Shown piece by piece: positions 24,410 to 33,910 of a stretch of DNA of 64,000 nt; the stretch's first letter is position 1; each line of letters begins with the position of its first letter. The DNA is from Limonium bicolor (Eukaryota; Streptophyta; Magnoliopsida; Caryophyllales; Plumbaginaceae). The translations under genes were made by a program, and so were the position numbers. The notes beneath the pieces were generated by a model, which made no database searches, was not told where the DNA came from, and saw only the letters and a list, made by a program, of their open reading frames with translations. The DNA lies in NCBI GenBank assembly GCA_023374045.1, contig CM041776.1, positions 123,347,733 to 123,411,732 on the forward strand, in the 5' to 3' direction.

Positions 24410-24545
24410 CCCCCACCGCCAGTCAGTTGTCAAAAGGACGAGGTAAACAGACCTCCGCTGCCAGTTGTCACAAGGACGAGGTAAACAGACCTCCGCTGTT
24501 AGTTGTCCACATGGATGAGGTATAGCAGACCTCCGCTGCCACCGA
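24410..24545. repeat. ~47-bp minisatellite in solo LTR D (three copies)
   Basis: Three successive units share cagacctccgctg, agttgtc and ggacgaggta or ggatgaggta. The order and spacing are regular, with minor substitutions. Confidence 0.75.
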
Positions 24546-24629
24546 CCCGTTCTCGTCATCGGTGAAAATTGTGTGCACCACTTAATAGAAAGAATCCATA
24601 CTCAATACCAAGATTGACATTTTCCCATA

Positions 24630-24710
24630 TTCCCACTAGATTATTAATTGCACAAGTGCAATACCAAAACACCCAGTCCTACAGAGTGCAGAGGCGTAAA
24701 CCCTCAGCAG
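24630..24710. repeat. patch shared with the interior of element A
   Basis: The strings cacaagtgcaataccaaaac and gtcctacagagtgcagaggc occur here and at 10285-10335 in element A, same strand and same order, with only short differences. The similarity covers roughly 80-95 bases and then stops on both sides. Confidence 0.75.
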
Positions 24711-27268
24711 TTAATATCTAATGAGACAACCAGATAGGAGGAACCAATAATCATGAAAGTTGTATATTCAAGGCTCAATTAGTCACATCAAGCTGAGTTA
24801 GTCACACAAACAGTTCCCTTTTTGAAATTCATTCAAGCTCAGTTAGCGTTTTCCCAAAACATTCCATAAAGTTCGTTAGCAAAAGTATCTGAGTACAAGA
24901 AATCGTACCTGGTTAATATTGTAGCAGTTCTAGTTGACTTGTGCAAATATTCAACAATACTCTGAGGAATATTAAAGGTATTCTAACATCAATAACTTGT
25001 AGCCTAAGTTAAACTTAAATAAATTCCTCACTCTTATTTCTAAGTCTCAATTGTCTTTTAAGCCCTCACTTAAATGTCATGTATAACCTTTGACTTATCT
25101 TAGAATGTTGTATAACTCAAGTTGTAAGACCAAGAATGTATTTTTATCAATATTACTAGATAATCCATTAAGTTTTCCCCTTAACTTAATTAAGATCTAC
25201 ATCCTGTATATTGGCATCATAGTGTTGTAGATACATTTTATTATAACTTAATTGGGCTACTAAAATCAACTATCTTACCTTTAGTTCAGAATGACTTCTA
25301 ATTACAACCATTTAATAATCTGGTCATAAGATGTTCAATTACTTTTCATCTTGAAATTACTATATTTTAATTAACTTAGACTTATCGAATTCTTACATTT
25401 AGGATTCCCAAAGTATATTGTTTGCCTAATTATTACCTATATAATAAGGTGTTTTATGATAAACTTTTATGTATCCTTACTCACATTTAATTCCCTAACT
25501 GTTTTATTTTATACACACCTTCTCTCTATAAACTTTGTATACTCCTTTTGTACTAAATTTTAATAAACTTATGTCTTAAATACATTTTAGATTGTTTACA
25601 AAACCTAAGGTTTCAAAGGAATAACTCAACAAATCAATTTCCTTTATTATGTTTTAGGATAGACATTACATCTTAACATAAGGTAAAATTTACCTAAGAA
25701 TTAAATTCTAGTTCATAAGTGAGATTGTTAATTAACTCGTAAGATCGTCTACTCTGAAAAATCCTCATACCTTAAATTCAGATGACATATTAATATTTCC
25801 AATGTCGTAAAGTAGATTAAATAATCTCTTATGTAACTTAGCTTCATCAAAATAAAGGTTCAAAGGTTTTTAAGTATCTAATTTATATAAGCAAACCTTT
25901 TTATAAGTTCTGGCTATTAATTACAACACTTATTTATAAATTCACATTCTGAATATTGGTAATTAATGTATAAATGTATTTTATATGGCTTATCTAATTA
26001 TAAGAAACTTAAAGATTGTTATTTAGATTAATTTCCTAATCATAGTTTAATATAGCTTTATACCATAACCTTTTAATGATTGTATCGTAAAACATTAAGT
26101 TATTGCTCAATACTATAAATGTTATGAAATGATTAAATCTAGACTTATTAATCCACTTCACATTTAGATGTAAAAGTATATCATTATATAATAAGATTTA
26201 TCTGTGTCACAACTTATGTAATCCAATTACAAATATTCCTAAGTCTTAACTTATTAATTACCTAATCCAATTATCGATTTACATTTAGTCATTAACAAAT
26301 AATATTATATATGTATTTTAATATGGTTTATATAAATATTAGAAATTCAAAGGTAACTCTTTAAGCTAAATTTCATAACCATAATTTAATACCACCCCAT
26401 ATAATATTCTTTTTATTAGTATTATGTATAGGTTTAATTTAGCTTATTAATTCCTTCATATTCTATTTCCTATAAGGTATTTTATTTCTTTTTCTTTTAT
26501 TTATTTGTTATCTATATATATTAGGATTTATTTAAAACATTCTTTATATAGTTTTATTGTATTAATTACCTCTATTAACTTTTACACATATCCACATCTA
26601 ATATATGGTTTATAAAATAAAGTATTTTCCTTAGTTTCAATTAAGTATATTAACTTCCGTATTATATAATTAATATAAATGTAGATTAATTAAATTCCTT
26701 GATTTAACCTAAGTTACTATTTTATTTCTGGTATATATATGTATGTATATATATATTGCACTTAAAGTTTATACCTAAAATATTTATTAACATTCTGTAT
26801 TAAATGTTAGTTTAGTCTTATTATTATTATTCCCAACCTATAAAGTTTATTAATCAACTATACTTTAATTTTTTGTTACATTAAAAATCATAGATTATAA
26901 AATAACTTATGAAAATTCCATAATTACAATTTTTAGACCTATTTCCTCTTGTCCAAAATTCTCAAATGTAACATATAGTAACTATGATATTTTATACATA
27001 TTTATAAAATTTTTATTTCATAAAATCTCTTTGTTAATTATCTAAATAAATCAATAATTCTTAGAACTTACAAAAATTTTATTTTGCGTTTAAAACTCAA
27101 AACCCATATTATTTTACATAAAAATAAATATATTTTATAAGGAATCTATGGTTAAAATTTCATGTCAAAATACATTAGGGAAGGCCATTAAATAAATTCA
27201 ACAAGTTAGAGTTTTATTCTGGAATTTAAATTACTTAATATACTACTAATCTCCCACGTTTTAATCTC

Positions 27269-27303
27269 GGCCGTCCGTTCCTATAACCTACGATCGGACG
27301 GCC
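27269..27303. repeat. GC-rich hairpin in solo LTR D
   Basis: GGCCGTCCG (27269-27277) pairs perfectly with CGGACGGCC (27295-27303) across a 17-base loop, in very AT-rich surroundings. Its stem contains GTCCG/CGGAC, like the hairpins of the A and B LTRs. Confidence 0.65.
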
Positions 27304-27559
27304 CAATTTACCCCAGTTCATACGAAAATCCCAAATCGATTGTGAGTACGTTTCACCGATTTCTCACAATCTACAGAACCAAATTCGTTGATTTTTGTTT
27401 CGTTGGATTCAAAATTTAATTGCAATTACAATGGTACCAATTTTATGAGCTATCATGCAGTACATTGGAAATTCGATTCTGGGTTAACTCGGTTTAGGGT
27501 TTATGAACTTGCGGTTCGAATTCCTTCGAATTCTCGCTATACAATGAACTATAGTTTAA

Positions 27560-28420
27560 ATTGGAAGTTGGGTTAGATCTAGAATGAAAAACCGAGTAGC
27601 AATATCGGAGGAATTGGTCGGAAACTCACCGGAGACGTGTCTGTGAGTGAAATCGAAATAGATTTCTGGAAATGTTCGAATGTTCAGGTTGTTCGAGTAG
27701 CTAACTTTGAGTATCTATAAAATGCGGCACAAATCGAGTTAGGACAATTTTTTGGGCTTATTCGAAAGAGGAGATGTAACTCTACAATTTGATAGCAACA
27801 TCTAGATCTAATACGGAATACATAAGAAGAAATTTAAGTCGAAAGTCTCGGGTTTATACCTTGCGTTTTTCTGGAAATTCTATGATTTTATGTGCAGTTT
27901 TAGTTGGCTACTTCACGGACCAACTCGCGCTAACTGAGAAGGATTCAATCCACGAAACCAACCACATTTAAAGTAGGAATGTAACTCTAAATACTAGTGG
28001 AAGAATTATTGAATTTGATAAATTAGAGAGAAAGTTACAGATCTCACAAGATCTGGGTTTACCTATCGATTTTTGGAAAGATCTGGGCAGGAAATCCACC
28101 GTGATCGAATGATGAACTTTAGACGCCTTTATCTTCCACCCTATTGCGAATCAGCCTTGGGTGTATAAAGGAAAGTTGGAGAGGAATTAGAGATCTACAA
28201 ACGAGCTAAAGAACTCGAATTTTTATTGACAGATGAAGGAGATATGACTCGACGAAGTTACCTTACCGATTCGGTTTTCTGGAAATCTGGGTTGCAAGTT
28301 TTCAGGGAGGCAACTTCAGATCAACTTGTCGGCGGATTTAGAGGAATTAGGTTATGTATGAGTAATGGTTATAAAGAGGGTTTGAAGGAGAAGAGAATGA
28401 AGAAGACGACATGAAAAATA
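27560..28420. repeat. ~205-bp degenerate tandem repeat in solo LTR D
   Basis: Core strings ttctggaaat or tttttggaaaga recur at about 27660, 27868, 28072 and 28275, roughly 205 bases apart. The string tgtaactct recurs at 27775 and 27978. The units are strongly diverged. The tract is less AT-rich than the rest of the LTR, and no coding potential is evident. Confidence 0.45.
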
Positions 28421-28979
28421 CCCAAGGACGGCTGAGATAATGGAGTCTGAAAATGAGGCAACAACTGAGGGTGGCTGAGAAGAGTTAGCCGAATTCTGGG
28501 GAATTATGGCAACCTGGCGTGGCACGTTTCCCGAGGCGTGCGTGGCTGAGTCAGACGGCCCTTGCCACGTCAGCAGTCTTCAAAATTTTGGCTCTAAACT
28601 TCATTTTATCATAACTTTGGCTAGGATGAACCATTTTTGACGTTCTTATTATCAATCTTCTTGGTTTTCCATAATCTTTTTATTGATATAGGTTTCATGG
28701 GTTGGTATGACCATTCTCAAGAAGTCAACCCTAGCAAGGCTAAGAAGCTTTAAGGTTTCTATAATTTTATATTGACTTTTATGATTAAACCAAGGCTCCA
28801 AATATTTCAAATCTTATAATATAATTGGGTGTCTCAAAAATTTTCCAAGATTTATGGACTCATAAATCTATTATTAAATCATAATACTATATAATAATAT
28901 ATTATTTAATGTATTATTAGGGTTTTAATAGAAGAAATCCCCTAATTAATTAAATTAATTTATGGGGTATTTCACTATC

Positions 28980-29265
28980 CTTCCGGTTTGTCCCAGTTTA
29001 CTCTAATTCTTTTTAAAATGTTTCTGTTCCATGTTATAAGGAAAAACTTAATTTTAGTAATCATTCCACTTAGTTTTCCTAGCCTATCTTTTAGTACATA
29101 AAGTTCCGTACTGTTTACATTAACCATACCAATATGTACATATAGCCTCCGGTAATAATCTTCCACTACATTACATGAACTTTAATGTTAAAGTGTGGGT
29201 TAAACATTGTTTTTTCCTCGTTTTAGGCAACCATAACCGTCCTTGGCTCTCGTAATGACCTTATA
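28980..29265 (-). repeat. old LTR 'F', fourth fragment, cut by array B
   Basis: Follows the right target duplication of solo LTR D and so continues 22715-23728. Non-coding. It ends with TTATA directly before the first B LTR. The sequence on the far side of array B does not continue it. Confidence 0.5.
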
Positions 29266-31639
29266 TGAAATACCCCAAACCTAAATATGCTAAGTAAACA
29301 TCAAATCATGATGTATTAAGGCTAAAATATGCCTTAGAAAGATTGGTAGACAATTTAAACCAAGGAAAACACAAGAAAATGCCTTAAGGGCAATTAGGGC
29401 AAAAACGTGCTCTAAGCTTGGAGAGACTTGGGTGAGTACCCAAACATCTTGGTAAGACCTTAGTAATATCCTAATGGTCATTTTAAATCAATTAGCAAAG
29501 AAAACCAAGCTTGAAAACAAGTTAAAACACAAAATGTGCTTTAAGAAGTCTTAAAGCACATTTTTGAGAAATTGTCTTAGAATTGAGTTTTGAGTGGCTA
29601 AATGTCCATCATTACTCTTTAATCAACATGTGTACTAATTAGTATCACATTAGGAGGTCTAAATCAATGGGAAATCAAAAATTTCCCGATTATGTGCCTT
29701 GATTAGTGAATAGTAACTATTTAGTGACTAGTTTAAGTTTTAATCAATATAAGTCAATTAATTGGTCAACAAAGACCATGTTAGCCTTATATTAAGAGGG
29801 TGGCCGGTTTTTATGTGGGGAGTCACCACATGAGTCATCAAATGAGAAAGGAAAAGAAGAGATAAGTAAAGAAGTTACTATTTGCTTTATTAAAGCAAAA
29901 TACCTTATATTAGCCACCTTTCTTCTCTCTCTTCATTTCTCTCCTTCACCCACGGTTTCTTCTTCTTCTCTCTGTTCCAAAACCGAGAGAGCTGCTCTTC
30001 CATGGTTCTCCATCTTCAATCACTTGCCAAATACAACTCCAAGCTCCAAATCCAAAACAATTGCATATTTGTCTTAGTTAGGTCAAGACCTATCTTTCTA
30101 TCTTTTCAAATCTTTCAAAGCTCCATTTTGGTGCCATGAGAAAACTCCATTGATGGGGAAAATCAAGTTTGAAGAGCTCATTAGCTTCTCCATTCTCTTA
30201 AGGTAAAGAAAATGTAAGAAAAACCATGTTTCCATCATTCCTTATACATGGCCGAAAATTCTTTCTCATGGGGCTATGTTTTTATGCCTTGTTCTAGCTT
30301 GATTTATTCACCAAGGACTAGTGGAGGTCCTATTTAATTCAATGCCAAAGTCTACCTTGAGACTTCAAAGGTAATCATCCACTTTTATGCCTTAGAACAC
30401 ATTTCTAACCTAGGTTTTTATTCCTTGAGGTTAGTGCATTGTTTAGTACTCATATGAGTCCTTAAATATTGATTAGAACAATGGCAAAAGGAATTTAAGT
30501 GGTGGCCGAGATCTATGCAAGAAGAAGGCCTAAGGAGGAGATTAAGATAAGCTTGAGAAAACAAGGTAAAATGCTTACCTAATGGTGGTTTAAGATTAAG
30601 GAATGAGTTTTAGATAATACCAATGTGGCTAGAGCTTACATTGTGTATTGGGTTATATAACCTAAGGAAAAAGAACTTAAACAAGCTTATGAACTTGTGT
30701 TAAGGAGCTAATGAGAATGAGTTAGTAATATAAGGTTAAGGTGGATTTTAAGAGCATTATAACTACTATGAGATTGATGGGTGTATTTGCAGGTTGAAAG
30801 CTTTTATATGTGGGAAATTCAGTGTTTAAGTTTAAGTCATTTAAGGGCCTAAGAGCCATGTCATTTAAGAGCCTTAGTGCTATGCAATTTAAGATTATTG
30901 CACTATATTGAGTTATTATGAATGAGTTGACTTGGGTAAGAATTATGATGAGAAAAAGGTTGATGTGTGTGAGATGATTGAATGAGAAAAACCATGCATT
31001 TGGGCATGATAATATACTAGAGAAACTATGGCGAAATTTGAGTAGGAAACTAAGCGTTTAGGGTATTCTAAGGAGATTTTATGACTAAGGATGTTCTAGT
31101 GATCACTAAGGGTTGATTTGGTGAAAATGGATAAACCATGGAGTTCTTGAGTACTAGGAAGACCTAGGAATGTATAAGAGGGACTAGGGGTTATAATGGT
31201 GAGTTTTATGCACCAAAACCATGGTTAAGGAAGCTAGGAAACTTGTACAAAGTTTGAAGGAAAAATAAGGTATAATGACTTATAAGGATGTAAGCATGTC
31301 TAGATTATATATGGCTTTGAGAAGTTTGAGTAAAGCAAATGGGTGTGCAAAATGATGCTTGAGGAGTAGTTAAGATGGTGGTGAAGAAACATATTGATTA
31401 GTTGAGGTCTTAGGCAAAGTCACAAGAGGGAAGTGTAAGAAATCAAGTTTAAGTGTAAGAATTTTGTAAGAAAGTGAGTGTCAAGTTTGGTGATTTTTGA
31501 GGAAGGTTTAGCACATGTTTTAAGGTGTTTAAACATGTAGGAAACATGTGGAAAGATTGTGGAATGAATGGGAAAAGATTGGGGTGAATTTGGAGTTCAA
31601 AATGAGGAGAAAAGCACTTTGGAAAATAGGTTCTGCTGT

Positions 31640-31743
31640 GGACCGCCCCTAGGGACCGCCCTGTGGGGAGGTCCAGGCAAATCGTGCAGGAAATTAGCTT
31701 CTGGTTGGGACCGCCCCTGGGGACCGCCCCAGAGGGGCGGTCC
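31640..31743. repeat. B LTR hairpin array 1 (GGACCGCCCC type), copy 1
   Basis: Two inverted repeats about 70 bases apart. The second pairs GGACCGCCCC (31721-31730) with GGGGCGGTCC (31734-31743), a perfect 10-bp stem, and a further GGACCGCCCC-like unit lies just before it. It occupies the LTR position of element A's hairpin array; the shared flank reads ggattgaatggtaatgg in B and gattgattggtaatgg in element A sense. Confidence 0.8.
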
Positions 31744-32020
31744 AGTGCAGAGAAAAAGAAAAATTTTTGTTTTTGGCTTCTAATGATGGGGGATTGAATG
31801 GTAATGGTTTTAGATGATGTTAGGCCTTGTTTGGTGACATGTAAAGGCCTTAAGAGGTAAAACAAGTGTTATGAATTCCTAGTAAGAATTGAGAAAGTAG
31901 CTAAGGAGTTTTTAGTGGATGTATAAAGGTGAGTTTAAGTGCCTAAATGGTATTAGGACACATGGGGGAACTTGTGGAGAAGTTTGGAGTTGAAAGAGAA
32001 TTTAGAAACAAGGTTCTGGA

Positions 32021-32275
32021 GCCGACCGACCTTAGGACCGGACTTGCAAGGTCGGTCGAGCTCAAATTACACTACCAGAGAAAGTTTCTGGAATGGACCG
32101 GACATGGGACCGGACTTGTCAAGTCCGGTCGGCATGAAATTTTGAACGGTAATAAGTCTCTGGAATCGACCGGACATGGGACCGGACATGTAAGTCCGGT
32201 CGGAGTGAATTTTCCAACGGTAAAAGGGTACTGGAATGGACCGGACTTGGCAAGTCGGTCGGTAAGTCCGGTCGA
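32021..32275. repeat. B LTR hairpin array 2 (GACCGGAC type), copy 1
   Basis: Four units of about 72 bp. Each starts CTGGA(A/G), carries ACCGGAC-type sequence and ends with the inverted complement. Examples: CCGACCGACCTT with AAGGTCGGTCG in unit 1, and GACCGGACTTG with CAAGTCCGGTC-type arms in unit 2. The flanks resemble those of array 1 (tttggagtt, caaggttctg, aagaaattttg), so array 2 looks like an old duplication of array 1 whose stems changed. Confidence 0.8.
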
Positions 32276-32711
32276 GCTTAAAAACAAAAAAAAAAGAAAT
32301 TTTGAATTCTAAGAATGGCAATGGGTAATAAGGTATGCCTTTGGTAGGGTGGTAATGATTGAGACCCTAAGAACTTAAGAGATTAAGCTAAGTTAAGTAT
32401 AAATTGAAAGTTTAAGATTAAGTTTGTAAGATTAAGTGTAAGACCTAAGAGGTGTTAGGTGGGGATCATTAAGGGATTAAGTAAGTTAAACAAGCTAAGT
32501 AAGTCATATTAAGTTAAGTGATTAACAACCTAAAACTGAATGAATGTTTTAGGACTTGGGAGTTTGGACTCCGGAAGAGAGTAAGCAGCCGAACGACCAA
32601 CGGTGAACGGTACAGTTGTTTCTTCTTGTGACCTGCTTGCTAACGAGGTGTCCCTCGGCTTGTGTGCTATTGTTTTGTGTGCTCACTAAACAAGATAAAG
32701 CATGCAACCGG

Positions 32712-32731
32712 AATATATATATATATATATT
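32712..32731. repeat. TA microsatellite, copy 1
   Basis: An uninterrupted AT/TA run just after gcatgcaaccgg. It is longer in LTR 2 (42493-42515) and shorter and interrupted in LTR 3 (52236-52250). It could serve as the LTR's TATA element, but nothing in the sequence proves transcription starts here. Confidence 0.6.
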
Positions 32732-33116
32732 GTATTGTTGTGTGATGTTTGAAAACTAACACAACATACCGTGAGAACTTACTAACCAATGTTTAGTAAG
32801 GAATTGAGTGAGACTAAGGAACGCCCCCTAATGAGGGACGATATGAACCGAAAGAGGTTAACCAACAAACAGGGTCTTGAGATAACTACTAACTGGAACT
32901 TGAGTGAGGAAACCCGGGACCGATCTCCGGTCATGCATGCTAAGGAAAGGGGTCGTTATCTATAGTAGATTCGACCTCCGATTAAGGACTTGTCTTCGGA
33001 CTTGTTGCCTAGGGCCGGTTGCCGGCTCAGCTACGCTGGACTCCCGTCCAGAGTAGGTGGCATTAAGATGGTGCGGTGGGATCACCTAAATCCCAGGTTC
33101 GAATTAGATACAACCA

Positions 33117-33350
33117 ATCCCTTCCAGGAAAGGTTTGTATACTGAGATTAAGATTGAGATTGAGATTAAGATTAAGGTAAGATTAAGTTAAGTTACAATC
33201 ATTCCTTTTAAAGGATGATTTGTATTATTGAGATTAAGATTAAGATAAGCTACATCCACTCCTTATTAAAGGATGGTTGTTTCTAAGATTAAGATAAGAA
33301 TCAGATTGAGGAGATAAGGATGGACTAAGATTAAGAGGGAACATTACTTA
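33117..33350. repeat. GATTAAG-rich repeat with short palindromes, B LTR 1
   Basis: Irregular gagattaagattaag units interspersed with palindromic CATTCCTTTTAAAGGATG-type sequence. LTR C carries three to four cleaner ~60-bp units of the same kind at about 57825-57985. In element A the same LTR position holds the TACTCA array. Confidence 0.65.
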
Positions 33351-33540
33351 AGGAGTTAAATAACTAACTCTCTAATTAAGGGAACGCATTAAGTCGTTCA
33401 TTGTGTGTGAACTTTGATTGTTCATATCTGAGTTGTTGTTTACTGCACTTTCTATTATGTTGTGCATCTAATCAACCTCCATGCTATCGACAATTAGTCG
33501 TCGTAGCCACGTTAGCTTGGGGGCCATGAGAGGATCGTAC

Positions 33541-33567
33541 CAGCATTCGTGCTGACCCCCTCGGGGG
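33541..33567. repeat. twin hairpin near B LTR 1 3' end
   Basis: CAGCA-TTCG-TGCTG (33541-33554) is followed directly by CCCCC-TC-GGGGG (33556-33567). The pair is kept in all B LTRs (43320-43347, 53059-53087), in C (57529-57556) and with altered stems in A (3980-4005, 13648-13673) and F (2815-2847). Confidence 0.75.
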
Positions 33568-33884
33568 CTTCTTTTACTACACAGGTGAACATCAGGAGGC
33601 GGCCGTCGCGAGAGTAAGAAGGAGTACAAGTGCTAAGGTTAAGTATGACCTACGAGTTGTGCCTGTACACTCGTATGGCAATTGAGTTAGTAAAATGTAT
33701 AGGTTGTGGGAGGATTGTAAGAAGGTTATGTAGATGGTTAAGGTTGTTAGACTAATGTTCGGTATATTCTGTAGTCAGACCGTGGCAAGGTCCTGGATTG
33801 TAAAGAATTCCGCTGTGACATGTGTATATATATATTGTTAAGTTGCGAGACCACAATTGGATTGAGTTGGGGTGTTACAAAAAG

Positions 33885-33910
33885 TGGTATCAGAGCGTAG
33901 TTACGCTCTG
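33885..33910 (+). promoter_or_regulatory. B1 primer-binding site with overlapping hairpin
   Basis: TGGTATCAGAGC (33885-33896) lies 5 bp after the LTR end and pairs with initiator-Met tRNA. CAGAGCGTA (33891-33899) pairs perfectly with TACGCTCTG (33902-33910), a 9-bp stem overlapping the inner half of the PBS. Confidence 0.92.

Larger units (their letters stand above)
23729..28974 (-). mobile_element. solo LTR 'D' (5246 bp)
   Basis: It begins TGTAACGCCCC and ends GGGGTATTTCA, the same terminal style as the A, B and C LTRs in minus orientation. It is flanked by a perfect 5-bp duplication CTATC (23724-23728 and 28975-28979). No PBS, interior or second LTR is present, so it is a solo LTR left by recombination between the two LTRs of one insertion. 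It differs internally from A, B and C. Short frames within (60-62 residues) are not genes. Confidence 0.9.
29266..33879 (+). repeat. array B LTR 1 (4614 bp)
   Basis: TGAAATACCCC to GGGGTGTTACA. Landmarks: hairpin array 1 (31640-31743), hairpin array 2 (32021-32275), TA run (32712-32731), GATTAAG-rich repeat (33140-33350), twin hairpin (33541-33567). Open frames across the hairpin arrays (for example 31568-31783 and 31947-32312, with antisense frames) arise from repeated GC-rich units and are not genes. Confidence 0.92.

Noticed and set aside
31947..32312. 121-residue frame across hairpin array 2, with antisense partners of 71-84 residues
   Set aside because: Repetitive frames produced by the 72-bp units; copies at 41754 and 51472 change frame and end elsewhere.
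33541..33575. GC stem followed by TTTT as a bacterial-type terminator
   Set aside because: The window is plant DNA with LTR retrotransposons. The stem is a conserved LTR landmark, and rho-independent termination does not apply.
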